From: Ferdinandcohnia sp047238305
GTDB taxonomy: Bacteria; Bacillota; Bacilli; Bacillales; Bacillaceae_L
NCBI RefSeq assembly: GCF_047238305.1
Contig: NZ_JBDFMO010000001.1
Coordinates: forward strand, 620,001 to 684,000
Length of the DNA stretch: 64,000 bases
Reading direction: 5' to 3'
Both the position numbers and the translations under genes were made by a program. How positions within the stretch are numbered: the first letter of the stretch is position 1; each line of letters starts with the position of its first letter. Below the pieces are notes generated by a model. It worked only from the letters and a program-made list of their open reading frames with translations. It had not been told where the DNA came from and did not search any database. This document shows positions 9,236 through 22,606 of the stretch, piece after piece.

Positions 9236-9774
9236 GATTCAAGCTTCCCTCTCCTTACAGCCTTGACCCAAAATCCGCCGTGAATGGACTTTGGTTCATA
9301 GGCAACGACAAATGCCTTCGGATCCACATCTGTAATGGTTTTATATAATTTCATCTCATATCTGCGTGGGGTTAAAATCGTCATCGACAATCGATCGCCT
9401 TCCCTTCCTTGGGACTTCCAGGTCGTAACTCCATACCCCTCATCACGCAAAAGTTTAGGTAAATCTAATTCATATTCTTTTGTAATCACATTTACTGTTA
9501 TATACCCAAGCGCAAGCTTTTCTTCAATCTTCATTCCAACAATTACGCCAAGTCCATATCCAACTGCATATGCAATTAAGTTTTGAATCTGATCTAAATT
9601 ATCAAGTACCAAACCAAGTCCAATGACATAAATAACTACTTCAACTGTACTGATTAACGCAGCCAAATAACGCTGCCCCTTCATTGTCAGGATCATCCGC
9701 ATTGTAAAAAAGGAAACATATACAATATTAATGACTAAAATAATAAGGACCATGACGTACGCATTCTGTAACAA
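9232..9774 (-). CDS. yebE: DUF5698/DUF2179 membrane protein, YebE family
   Basis: A 180-residue protein with three hydrophobic segments in roughly the first 95 residues (VMVLIILVINIVYVSFF, a valine-rich segment near 45-62, and IAYAVGYGLGVIVGMKI), then a soluble C-terminal domain of the DUF2179 (DUF5698-associated) type. The function is unknown. Genomic position (yebE-yebG-purE) matches Bacillus subtilis. It is probably co-transcribed with yebG. No promoter was defined; the 180 bp to the divergent heat-shock gene should hold promoters for both. Confidence 0.88.
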   Translation of the reverse strand: MLQNAYVMVLIILVINIVYVSFFTMRMILTMKGQRYLAALISTVEVVIYVIGLGLVLDNLDQIQNLIAYAVGYGLGVIVGMKIEEKLALGYITVNVITKEYELDLPKLLRDEGYGVTTWKSQGREGDRLSMTILTPRRYEMKLYKTITDVDPKAFVVAYEPKSIHGGFWVKAVRRGKLES

Positions 9775-9955
9775 TTTAACTCCCCCTTAGGAATTCTTCC
9801 TTCACTTAGCTTACCAAAGTATTCATTGTACTAAACATTTCCCCTTAAGGAAACTCCCTAAACATAATATCATGAATTTATTTATAGGCACATACCAACC
9901 CTTTTTCCCATATTCTATGGTACGTAAATGACGAAAATTTAAGGAGGGACCGCCT

Positions 9956-10393
9956 ATGAAAATGGACCAATTTAAAAATATGAATGAATGGCGTAAGCAA
10001 TGGGACCATTTTTTTGGTGATGAATTCTGGAGCGGATTCGCCCCATTTTTCGATAACGCCCATTCTCAGCTAAACATTTATCAAGGTGAAAATGAACTTC
10101 TAGTCGTATTGAGCCTACCAGGGCTCGCAAAAGTGGAGGATGTTGATATTTATGTCAAACATCAAACCCTAGAAGTAAAAGGAAAAATCAATTTGAACTT
10201 TAATGGTTTTGATATCCTGCAAGAAGGCATTTTTCAAGGAAATTTCGAACGCGAAATTCAGCTCCCCTACACTGTAAAAGAAGACCGGATTAAAGCAACC
10301 TACAAGAGAGGACTTCTATTCGTTCATCTCCACAAACAAATACCAGACGACTCCAGAAAGAAAATCGAGGTTGTCGATCGAGATAATAAATGA
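9956..10393 (+). CDS. Small heat-shock protein, Hsp20/alpha-crystallin family
   Basis: An ATP-independent holdase of 145 aa. The alpha-crystallin domain occupies about residues 38-135, with the conserved VVLSLPGLAKVEDVDIYV, a FEREIQLPYTV segment and the terminal beta-strand GLLFVHLHKQ. The N-terminal arm is rich in aromatic residues (MNEWRKQWDHFFGDEFW), as usual in this family. A strong AAGGAGGGACC site lies 7 bp before the ATG. It is transcribed alone on the plus strand and ends at a clear terminator. It resembles the CotM/YocM group, but I would not assign either name. Confidence 0.9.
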   Translation: MKMDQFKNMNEWRKQWDHFFGDEFWSGFAPFFDNAHSQLNIYQGENELLVVLSLPGLAKVEDVDIYVKHQTLEVKGKINLNFNGFDILQEGIFQGNFEREIQLPYTVKEDRIKATYKRGLLFVHLHKQIPDDSRKKIEVVDRDNK

Positions 10394-10408
10394 ATGAATG
10401 GAATGGGA

Positions 10409-10439
10409 AAATCCCTCACATCATAGTGGGGGATTTTTA
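10409..10439 (+). terminator. Terminator of the hsp20 gene
   Basis: A stem of AAATCCCTCA and TGGGGGATTT followed by TTTTAT lies 15 bp after the hsp20 stop codon. It touches the 3' end of the convergent DUF3784 gene and can serve both directions. Confidence 0.8.
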
Positions 10440-10751
10440 TTTCGGATCAGTTGGCTTATTTAATTTGTTTACATATATAATAAGAGCAATCGAACCAATC
10501 GTAATGACGGCACCAAACAGCAATCCAAAGAGCTCACTAACAAACTCAAGTCCAAATGGCAATAATATAGTAAGCAGTCCAACGAAGATCGTAAATAAGC
10601 CAACCACTTTTGCTAGCTTCTCCTTATCCCCTTTGTATGTTTCTTCATTATAACCTGCAATAAGCGATAGCTGCTTCTTCTTCCAAATCAAATACCCCAT
10701 AAAAATACAAAAGAGGCCAACAAGAAAACATATAATAAATCCAGCTAGCAT
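10437..10751 (-). CDS. DUF3784-type small membrane protein
   Basis: A 104-residue integral membrane protein with three predicted helices (about residues 3-23, 46-67 and 70-93) and a charged loop containing KKKQLSLIAGYNEETYKGD, the pattern of the DUF3784 family. Function unknown. It converges on the hsp20 gene and lies between the purine genes and the rrn operon, a position held by other small membrane genes (yebC, yebD) in Bacillus subtilis. Confidence 0.8.
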   Translation of the reverse strand: MLAGFIICFLVGLFCIFMGYLIWKKKQLSLIAGYNEETYKGDKEKLAKVVGLFTIFVGLLTILLPFGLEFVSELFGLLFGAVITIGSIALIIYVNKLNKPTDPK

Positions 10752-10879
10752 GAGAACACCCTCTTCCTAATTGTCTATTCTATATGTATTTATACGAAAT
10801 GGATGATGGCTTGGTTTCAATAATAATGTTTTGAGGATTATATAAAACCGGGGGTGAGAGTGACTTCCTTTTTGAGTGG

Positions 10880-11325
10880 AGAATGTACACATTATGGGGT
10901 TTGCGGTATATCAGTTATTGTTTTGTGGGCGAGTGGTATACCCGTGATGGGGTTTGTGGTATACCATTTATTGTTTTGCGGGTGGGTGGTATACCGGTAA
11001 TGCTGTTTGCGGTATACCAGTTATTGGTTTTCGGGTGGGTGATATACCGCTGATGGTGTTTGCGGTATACCAGTTATCGTTTTGCGGGTGGGTGATATAC
11101 CGGTAATACTGTTTGCGGTATACCAGTTATCGTTTAGCAAGTGGGTGATATATCGGTAATGCTGTTTGTGGTATACCAGTTATCGGTTTGCGGTGGGTGG
11201 TATACCGCTAATGGGGTTTGCTGTATACCATTTATCGTTTTGCGGGTGGGTGATATACCGGTAATACTGTTTGAGGTATACCAGTTATCGTTTTGCGGGT
11301 GGGTGATATACCGGTAGCGATGTTT
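10880..11325. repeat. 53-bp tandem repeat, about eight copies
   Basis: An imperfect tandem array with a period of 53 bp, measured from one TTGCGGTATACC to the next (for example 11061 to 11114). Each unit has two near-palindromic GGTATACC or GATATACC motifs about 25 bp apart, joined by GGGTGGGTG and TTATCGTTTTGC. Copies differ by a few bases. No open frame runs through it and no cas genes are nearby. It lies between DUF3784 and the rrn operon. Confidence 0.85.
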
Positions 11326-11680
11326 GCTGGATTAGTGTTTCCTAATCTTTTACAATTAAGAACCTCTTTATGTCGTTCGCTTGGTCATCATTATGCAGTT
11401 ATTAAAAATGACAATCTTAACAAGCAGTGTATGAGCTTGCGTTACCTATTCCTTCATCTAACACATGAATCGGGAACGAATCAGCACTTTCCGTTACCCT
11501 TTCCTTCATCACATTCCCACAAGTGACACGATTACTTCCTTTTCGTTACCATTCACTTGAAATCAATCTCAAAACGGGAACGATTCCTAACTTTCCATTA
11601 CTATTTCCCATAAAACAACATCAAACAGCTACGTTCTGTAAACCACAATTTCCCAACAATTCCACTCAAAAAAACAACAC
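11326..11680. other. Intergenic DNA without a recognisable gene
   Basis: This stretch lies between the 53-bp repeats and the rrn terminator. Short frames on the plus strand lack ribosome-binding sites and have no family likeness. Phrases such as CGTTACC and GGGAACGA(A/T)TC recur loosely, so it may be a decayed version of another repeat. Confidence 0.5.
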
Positions 11681-11712
11681 AAAAAAAGACCAACCATATC
11701 GGCTGATCTTTA
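11681..11712 (-). terminator. Terminator of the rrn operon
   Basis: On the minus strand, AGATCAGCC pairs with GGTTGGTCT and is followed by TTTTTT, just after the 5S gene. Confidence 0.85.
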
Positions 11713-11716
11713 GTGT

Positions 11717-11832
11717 GCCTAGCGACGTCCTACTCTCACAGGGACAAAGTCCCAACTACCATCGGCGCTGAAGAGCTTAACTTCCGTGTTCGGTATGGGA
11801 ACGGGTGTGACCTCTTCGCTATCGCCACTAGA
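11717..11832 (-). rRNA. rrf: 5S ribosomal RNA
   Basis: The minus strand reads a Bacillus-type 5S: it begins GTGGCGATAGCGAAGAGG, has the loop sequence CCCGTTCCCATACCGAACAC and ends AGTAGGACGTCGCTAGGC. It is about 116 nt long, 57 bp downstream of 23S. Ends are estimated by recall of the consensus. Confidence 0.95.
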
Positions 11833-11889
11833 CTATGTTGAAGGATTCATTCCCTCAAAACTAGATAACGCTCCTACATTCATCATTTT

Positions 11890-16645
<4,756 letters not shown>

Positions 16646-16752
16646 AGTATTGATTGCTCAATAAGTTTTGTTACTTAGAATTAACGTTGACGCTTGTATT
16701 GTGTTCAGTTTTCAAAGAACTTTTTGACCCGCTGTTCATCAGCGACTTTTAT

Positions 16753-16781
16753 AATATAACATCTTTAAAAGTCTATGTCAA
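16753..16781 (-). promoter_or_regulatory. rrn promoter P2
   Basis: Minus strand: TTGACA (16776-16781), a 17-bp spacer, then TATATT (16753-16758), about 100 bp before the mature 16S end. This is a near-consensus sigma-A promoter. Confidence 0.85.
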
Positions 16782-16833
16782 CACCTTTTAAATGGTGAAT
16801 TATTTTTCAAGGCGCTGTAGCAGCGACTTAATT

Positions 16834-16862
16834 AATATACCAAGTTTAGTTTTCACCGTCAA
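16834..16862 (-). promoter_or_regulatory. rrn promoter P1
   Basis: Minus strand: TTGACG (16857-16862), a 17-bp spacer, then TATATT (16834-16839), 81 bp upstream of P2. Tandem promoters are normal for rrn operons. Both are followed by a similar AGTCGC segment. Confidence 0.82.
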
Positions 16863-16956
16863 CCTAAATTATTCTGGGATTTTCGACCAATTCCACTGCA
16901 CTCTCCCACAACCCGACAAATATCGTAAGATAACACGGTCAAAGTTTGATCCAAAT

Positions 16957-16990
16957 AAAAAAAGGACACCAGATTTTAAATCTAGTGTCC
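16957..16990 (-). terminator. Terminator of pbuG
   Basis: GGACACTAGATTT pairs with AAATCTGGTGTCC on the minus strand and is followed by TTTTTTTATTTGG, directly after the pbuG stop codon. It separates pbuG from the rrn promoters. Confidence 0.88.
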
Positions 16991-16999
16991 CTGGTTTTT

Positions 17000-18322
17000 T
17001 TAAACTAAGAAAATGAAATATAAAATAAAGATGAAGAATAAAGCGTACATGATTGGGTGAATTTCTTTCGCTTTTCCTTTTACCATCATTGTTATTGGAT
17101 AAAAGATGAAGCCAATCGCAATACCTGTTGCAATACTAGATGTTAATGGCATTGTCACGATTGTTAAGAACGCCGGAACCGCAATCTCGAATTTCTTCCA
17201 TTCAATATCACCTAAACTTGCAACCATTAGAACACCAACGATGATTAATGCTGGTGAAGTAACGGCTGGTGTTACCACTCCTAAAAGCGGAGAGAAGAAT
17301 AGAGCTAATAAGAATAATACTGCTGTTACAACTGAAGCAAATCCTGATCTTGCACCTGCAGCAACACCTGCTGTTGATTCAACATAAGATGTAGTTGAAG
17401 ATGTTCCTAAGATGGCTCCGATTACTGTACCAGTTGAATCTGAAACCAAGGCTCTTCCTGCACGTGGAAGTTTATTATTTTTCATAATTCCCGCTTGGTT
17501 TGCTACCCCAACTAATGTTCCTGCTGTATCAAAGAAGTCTACAAACATAAATGTAAGGATAACAACCAACATATCCATATTGAAGATTTCTCCGAAGTGC
17601 GAAAATGCCACTCCGAATGTTGGTGCTAAGCTTGGTACTGAGCTCACAACTTTGTCTGGAGCATCAATTAAATTGAAAAGCATCCCAGCAATCGCTGTAA
17701 TAACCATACCGATAAATACTGCACCATTAATTTTTCGAACCATTAAAATGACGGTAATAACAACACCAAAAACAGCTAATAATGTGTTTCCATTTGATAA
17801 GTCACCTAATGCTACTAAAGTAGCAGGATCAGCAATTACAATGTTTGCATTTTTAAGACCAATAAATGTAATAAACAATCCAATCCCTGCACCAACTGCT
17901 AATTTTAAGTTTTGTGGGATGGCGTCGATAATTTTTTCACGAATACGAGTTAATGTTAGGAGAACTAATACGATACCTGACATTAAAACGCCTGATAACG
18001 CAGTTTGCCACGAAATTCCCATTCCTAGTACAACAGAGTAAGCAAAGAATGCATTAAGCCCCATACCTGGAGCTAAGGCTACAGGGTATTTCGCAACGAC
18101 ACCCATGATCATTGTACCGAGTGCTGCCGCAAGAGCTGTCGCAACGAATACTGCGTTTGCATCCATTCTTAATGCATCAGGAAAATCTGTTACATCGCTT
18201 AATGATAAAATTGATGGGTTAACAAATAAAATATAAGCCATCGATAAGAACGTTGTGATTCCGCCTATAATTTCTCGTCTATAAGAAGTTCCAAGCTCAT
18301 CGAATTGAAAATACTTTTTCAT
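17000..18322 (-). CDS. pbuG: Hypoxanthine/guanine permease, NCS2 family
   Basis: A proton-linked purine-base importer of 440 aa in the AzgA-like branch of the NCS2 family. The start chosen is MKKYFQFDELGTSYRREIIG, preceded by AGGGAGAGG; a longer frame adds a leader without a good site. About twelve membrane segments alternate with the family motifs TTFLSMAYILFVNP, APGMGLNAFFAY and TSTTSYVESTAGVAAGARSGF. It has its own PurR boxes, promoter, guanine riboswitch and terminator, so uptake is shut off when guanine accumulates. Synteny (guaA-pbuG-purE) supports PbuG rather than PbuO. Confidence 0.93.
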   Translation of the reverse strand: MKKYFQFDELGTSYRREIIGGITTFLSMAYILFVNPSILSLSDVTDFPDALRMDANAVFVATALAAALGTMIMGVVAKYPVALAPGMGLNAFFAYSVVLGMGISWQTALSGVLMSGIVLVLLTLTRIREKIIDAIPQNLKLAVGAGIGLFITFIGLKNANIVIADPATLVALGDLSNGNTLLAVFGVVITVILMVRKINGAVFIGMVITAIAGMLFNLIDAPDKVVSSVPSLAPTFGVAFSHFGEIFNMDMLVVILTFMFVDFFDTAGTLVGVANQAGIMKNNKLPRAGRALVSDSTGTVIGAILGTSSTTSYVESTAGVAAGARSGFASVVTAVLFLLALFFSPLLGVVTPAVTSPALIIVGVLMVASLGDIEWKKFEIAVPAFLTIVTMPLTSSIATGIAIGFIFYPITMMVKGKAKEIHPIMYALFFIFILYFIFLV

Positions 18323-18388
18323 ATGATTCCCTCTCCCTTTGATCGGTATTGTCGTAAAAGAATTGAGTAACTTATAGAATAAGCGCAC

Positions 18389-18420
18389 AAAAGCGCTCCA
18401 GAGAATGCTCTGAAGCGCTT
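18389..18420 (-). terminator. Riboswitch-controlled terminator before pbuG
   Basis: AAGCGCTTCAGAGC pairs with CTCTGGAGCGCTT, followed by TTGTG, 67 bp upstream of the pbuG start codon. This is the expression platform for the aptamer at 18486-18555. Confidence 0.8.
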
Positions 18421-18485
18421 GACGTTAAGGATAACGATAGAAAAGAAGAATCATAGTTAATTGACTCTCTTCATTATCTGTTATA

Positions 18486-18555
18486 CCTCGTAGTCAAGCT
18501 AATTTACGGTAGCCTGGTAGAAACTTTTGGGCCATATCCCCAAGATTATACGACG
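18486..18555 (-). promoter_or_regulatory. Guanine riboswitch of pbuG
   Basis: Purine aptamer on the minus strand with GGATATGGCCCAAAAGTTTCTACC, closed by TACGAGG. The core TTGACTACGAGG has the guanine-specific C. Promoter: TTGACT at 18608-18613 and TATAAT at 18585-18590, spacing 17. Confidence 0.94.
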
Positions 18556-18618
18556 TATTTCAACAAAATCTTTATTTCGATTTTATTATATGACAATGTA
18601 CCTAGAGAGTCAATAAAA

Positions 18619-18660
18619 TAAACGAACATTATTTCATTTTTATTTTATATTGTTCGTAAA
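18619..18660 (-). promoter_or_regulatory. Pair of inverted PurR boxes upstream of pbuG
   Basis: CGAACATT at 18623-18630 and the inverted ATTGTTCG near 18649-18656 lie just upstream of the pbuG -35 element and touch the guaA stop codon. Spacing is similar to the purE pair. This fits the known PurR control of pbuG in Bacillus. Confidence 0.75.
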
Positions 18661-20199
18661 TTATTCCCACTCAATTGTTGCTGGCGGTTTACTTGTAATA
18701 TCATACACAACTCTGTTTACGTGACTAACTTCATTCACTATTCTTGTTGAAATGACTTCTAGAACTTCCCAAGGGATACGAGCCCAGTCTGATGTCATTC
18801 CATCAATTGAAGTAACAGCACGGATACCAATTGTGTAATCATATGTTCTTGCATCTCCCATTACTCCAACACTTCGGATATCTGGAAGGACGGTAAAGTA
18901 TTGCCAAATTTCGCGCTCAAGACCTGCTTTTCTAATTTCTTCTCGTAAGATGTAATCTGATTCACGAACAATCTCAAGTTTATCCTCTGTTATCTCACCT
19001 AACACGCGAATTCCTAGCCCAGGTCCTGGGAATGGTTGACGCCAAACGATTTCATCTGGAATACCTAACTCCGTACCTAATGCGCGAACCTCATCCTTAA
19101 ATAAGGCATTAAGTGGTTCAATTAATTGAAACTGCATATCTTCTGGAAGTCCACCAACATTGTGATGTGATTTGATGGTTTGTGCCGTTGCTGTTCCACT
19201 TTCAATAATATCTGTATAAAGAGTTCCTTGTGCAAGATAATCAATACCTTCTAGCTTGGCAGCTTCATCATCAAACACATAGATAAACTCATTACCAATG
19301 ATTTTACGTTTTTGCTCTGGATCACTTACGCCTTTTAGCTTAGATAAGAAACGGTCCTTCGCATCGATTTTAATTACATTCATATGGAAACCTTCGCTAA
19401 ACGTCTTCATCACACTTTCAGCTTCTCCCTTACGAAGAAGACCGTGGTCAACGAACATACATGTTAATTGATCACCGATTGCTTTATGAATTAATACAGC
19501 GACAACGGAAGAATCTACACCCCCGCTAAGTGCGCAAAGAACTTTTTTATCACCAACGGTTTGACGAATTTTTTCCATTTCAATTTCAATGAAGTTTTCC
19601 ATGGACCAGCTTTCTGAACATCCGCAAACTCCGAATACAAAGTTTTTCAGAAGGTCATTTCCATAGACAGAATGACGAACCTCTGGATGGAATTGAACCC
19701 CATATAAGTTGCGCTCAGCATCACTCATAGCTGAAATTGGACAAGATGGGCTTACCGCATCGACAGTGAAGCCGTCTGGTGTTTCAACAACTAAATCGCC
19801 ATGGCTCATCCACACCACTTGTTCATTAGGGATATCTGAAAAAAGAGCAGATTCGTTTTGAACATTAATGGTTGCTTTTCCGTACTCACGATTATGAGCC
19901 TTTTCTACTCGGCCACCAAAGTGTTGTGTCATAAGCTGCATTCCGTAGCAAATACCTAATACAGGCACGCCTAAATCGAAAATTCTCTCATCACATCTAA
20001 ATGAGTTTTCATCATAGACACTATTTGGACCACCAGATAAAATGATTCCCTTTGGCTGCATCGCCTTGATTTCTTCAACTGTCAACGTATGTGGGTGAAG
20101 CTCACTATAGACACCAAACTCACGGATTCTTCTTGTGATTAATTGATTGTATTGGCTTCCGAAATCTAAAACAACGACCATTTCTTGAACGTTATTCAC
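18661..20199 (-). CDS. guaA: GMP synthase (glutamine-hydrolysing)
   Basis: GuaA aminates XMP to GMP, using ammonia released from glutamine. It has 512 aa. The N-terminal glutamine amidotransferase domain has the nucleophile Cys84 in VPVLGICYGMQLM and FHPEVRHS with the catalytic His. The ATP-pyrophosphatase domain has the P-loop LCALSGGVDSSV. The C-terminal dimerisation domain ends SKPPATIEWE. The gene is transcribed alone from its own promoter and carries a guanine riboswitch, a sensible feedback point for the enzyme that makes GMP. Confidence 0.97.
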   Translation of the reverse strand: MNNVQEMVVVLDFGSQYNQLITRRIREFGVYSELHPHTLTVEEIKAMQPKGIILSGGPNSVYDENSFRCDERIFDLGVPVLGICYGMQLMTQHFGGRVEKAHNREYGKATINVQNESALFSDIPNEQVVWMSHGDLVVETPDGFTVDAVSPSCPISAMSDAERNLYGVQFHPEVRHSVYGNDLLKNFVFGVCGCSESWSMENFIEIEMEKIRQTVGDKKVLCALSGGVDSSVVAVLIHKAIGDQLTCMFVDHGLLRKGEAESVMKTFSEGFHMNVIKIDAKDRFLSKLKGVSDPEQKRKIIGNEFIYVFDDEAAKLEGIDYLAQGTLYTDIIESGTATAQTIKSHHNVGGLPEDMQFQLIEPLNALFKDEVRALGTELGIPDEIVWRQPFPGPGLGIRVLGEITEDKLEIVRESDYILREEIRKAGLEREIWQYFTVLPDIRSVGVMGDARTYDYTIGIRAVTSIDGMTSDWARIPWEVLEVISTRIVNEVSHVNRVVYDITSKPPATIEWE

Positions 20200-20245
20200 A
20201 AAATCACCTCGTTATATTTTGTAATATATCCATCTGATATTATGC

Positions 20246-20285
20246 AAAAAAATAGAATCCTACCTATTAAAAGGCAGAATTCTAG
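20246..20285 (-). terminator. Riboswitch-controlled terminator before guaA
   Basis: TAGAATTCTGCCT pairs with AGGTAGGATTCTA and is followed by TTTTTTT, about 47 bp before the guaA start. Confidence 0.88.
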
Positions 20286-20310
20286 TTCACGTACACAAAT
20301 AGAATAGCTG

Positions 20311-20381
20311 CCTTCATAGTCAAACCATTTACGGTGGTCTGGTAGAAACTTTCGAACCATATTATCGAGGATATACGAAGG
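20311..20381 (-). promoter_or_regulatory. Guanine riboswitch of guaA
   Basis: Purine aptamer on the minus strand: P1 arms CCTTCGTA and TATGAAGG, core AATATGGTTCGAAAGTTTC, and TTTGACTATG with the guanine-specific C. Promoter: TTGACC at 20427-20432 and TAAAAT at 20404-20409, spacing 17. Part of the -35 lies at the end of the upstream coding sequence. Confidence 0.93.
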
Positions 20382-20428
20382 TATTTCTATTGAATTTGTG
20401 ATAATTTTATCAAGCAGGTATCTATTGG

Positions 20429-22606
20429 TCAAGATGATATCTTTTTAATTAAATTTTCCCATAATTCGACGGACATTGACCATTCCTTATAGGCGTTGTC
20501 TTTACGGTATAAGGCTCGTTCATAGCTTAATGTTAATTGTTCCATTTCATGCCCTTTGTAAAAGCGATCGACTTGGAGCGAATATTCCCTCAAGGTTTGA
20601 CCGTCTTTTCTTGGGAGGCCGACACGTTCTAGTTGTTTAAGCAACGCATGATAGGCTTTAAAATACACCTCTTCATCTTTGGCGTTTTTGTACATCCAAA
20701 TATATAGGTATGGCATCCACTTTTTTCGCGTCTTATAAAAGACATATGCAATCAAGAAAAGGCTCAAGAAGAAAATCAGTACATATTTCCATGAGAAGGC
20801 ATCCCCGAGTTTTTCAAAGATGCTGTTATCCGTGTCTTCTGAAACAGGTGTCGCCACCGTTTCTTCCGCCTCTTTTTCCTCAGGAATTTCCATTGGTGTT
20901 GTTTGTGGTGTTTGACTATTTTCGTTTCCAGTCATCGTTAAATCATAGGAAAATAGATTAGCGTTACTAAATCCATTGGTTGGCTCAAAGGGTACCCAAC
21001 CAAACTCCGGAAAATAAACTTCAACCCAAGAGTGCGCGTTATTGTTCGTGATTTCATAGGTGTTTACTTCGACTCGCTCACCCTCTGTATAGCCTTTAAC
21101 CCACCTTGCAGGAATGTCAGCTGCTCTCAATAAAACGACCATTGAAGTTGAAAAATTATCACAATAGCCCACTTTTGTATCAAACAAGAACTGGTCTACA
21201 TAATCTTCGTTAGTTCCTGGGATGGCGACATTTTGGGTATCATATGCAAACCCATTTAACTGAAAATAATTTTCGACCGCCTTTACTTTGTCATACCGGT
21301 TTGTATGTGAACTTGTGATTTCGACAGCAAGTTCTTTTACACGTTCAGGGAGGTTATCTGGTAATTGCATGTACCTTTCTCTAAAAAGGTCAATCTGCTC
21401 AATCCTACCCGGCTCCGTAACCTCTTTTAAGTGATTAATATAGTATTTCGGATACTCATAATGAAGAGAATAGCGTTCCAATTTAACTTCATTATTGCCT
21501 TTGTAAGTCGAGATTTTTTCGGATAATGTGTTGACACTAAAATGGGTATCCGGATCTGCCTCAACAGATGTCAATCCTAACGGATACACAATATGTGAAT
21601 ATTTTAGATCCATTTGAATTTGAGATTCGAATTCCTCTACTTCTGTTTTTTCCTCATACCATTTTACAGCTGTATTCTCATCGTAAAAAATGTCCTTTTC
21701 CGGTTGCCCTGATAATCTCCAGCCCTTCCCGGTATAAGTATCCTTGGTTTCGACTCGCCAATAATGGCGTTTTTCAGTTTTTGCTGTAAAGACGACCGTA
21801 TCATCGGCAATAAAGGGACCACCTAGATTTTGGTCATTCGTACCATAGCCTATTTTCTTTACCCCGTTAATCGAACCATTGGCATTCTCCTGTCCATATC
21901 CTTTTAAAAATGGAACCGGGTCTGGCCATTGAGGTGAAGCCTTCGGGGAGACGTATCCTATAAATGTAGAAAACAGAATAAAAACAGCTAAAGGAATTGC
22001 CCATTTTTTTCCGATGCTTACATGCTTCGAAAGTTCCTTATCCTTTAAACGCTCAAATTGCAGGATCCCGAGCATGAAGAATCCAATTAACACGGTTCGA
22101 ACGATTGCCATTTGGGCATTATAAGGGCTGAAAGTATCGATCACCGTGATATAAATGATGGTCAACACGAAAAACAAAAGGATTCTTTTTTGATGAGTAA
22201 ACCAATAATGAAGGAGATAACTCATTAACCAAAGCAAAATACTAAAGAGAAGCGTCCGAAAAATCGGCGTCATTCCCCACCAATTCGCTTGAAACATGAG
22301 CCCAATATTTTTTATAATATCGGCAACAAGTTCACCCAACCATGTAATATCTAAAAAATTTTCTTTAAAATAGAGCGAGTGAATCATATACACGATTAGA
22401 AAAACCTTAATGAATGCACCTAGTAAAAACGGCACTCGTAAAAATAACAATAGAAAGCATGCCCCAATAAAAATGACAAACCCGGCTGTCTCCTGCGTAT
22501 CTGTCACAGTCTTAAGTGGTCGCAGCCATTCCCACAACAAAAGAAAGCCAAATACATTCAATAATAGGTTCCGAATATCACGTTGTGCTGGAATTTTAGG
22601 CTTCAT
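20429..22606 (-). CDS. yebA: Transglutaminase-like membrane protein (TgpA/DUF3488 type)
   Basis: A 725-residue membrane protein. The N-terminal part (residues 1-220) has about six membrane helices (DUF3488 type). The large extracytoplasmic part has a transglutaminase-like papain fold: catalytic Cys in DTKVGYCDNFSTSMVVLLRA, His in ITNNNAHSWVEVYFP and Asp/Asn in the following GWVPFEPTNGFS. A further helix near residue 600 (KYVLIFFLSLFLIAYVFY) leads to a cytoplasmic DUF4129-like tail. It overlaps the DUF58 gene by 4 bp; MoxR, DUF58 and TgpA genes form a conserved cluster of unknown exact role, probably in envelope protein processing. Confidence 0.9.
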   Translation of the reverse strand: MKPKIPAQRDIRNLLLNVFGFLLLWEWLRPLKTVTDTQETAGFVIFIGACFLLLFLRVPFLLGAFIKVFLIVYMIHSLYFKENFLDITWLGELVADIIKNIGLMFQANWWGMTPIFRTLLFSILLWLMSYLLHYWFTHQKRILLFFVLTIIYITVIDTFSPYNAQMAIVRTVLIGFFMLGILQFERLKDKELSKHVSIGKKWAIPLAVFILFSTFIGYVSPKASPQWPDPVPFLKGYGQENANGSINGVKKIGYGTNDQNLGGPFIADDTVVFTAKTEKRHYWRVETKDTYTGKGWRLSGQPEKDIFYDENTAVKWYEEKTEVEEFESQIQMDLKYSHIVYPLGLTSVEADPDTHFSVNTLSEKISTYKGNNEVKLERYSLHYEYPKYYINHLKEVTEPGRIEQIDLFRERYMQLPDNLPERVKELAVEITSSHTNRYDKVKAVENYFQLNGFAYDTQNVAIPGTNEDYVDQFLFDTKVGYCDNFSTSMVVLLRAADIPARWVKGYTEGERVEVNTYEITNNNAHSWVEVYFPEFGWVPFEPTNGFSNANLFSYDLTMTGNENSQTPQTTPMEIPEEKEAEETVATPVSEDTDNSIFEKLGDAFSWKYVLIFFLSLFLIAYVFYKTRKKWMPYLYIWMYKNAKDEEVYFKAYHALLKQLERVGLPRKDGQTLREYSLQVDRFYKGHEMEQLTLSYERALYRKDNAYKEWSMSVELWENLIKKISS

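Noticed and set aside
10880..11325. CRISPR array
   Set aside because: Units are contiguous with a 53-bp period and diverge along their whole length; there are no unique spacers and no cas genes.
20196..20432. A 78-codon minus-strand gene upstream of guaA
   Set aside because: It runs through the guaA promoter, guanine aptamer and terminator, which fully explain the sequence.
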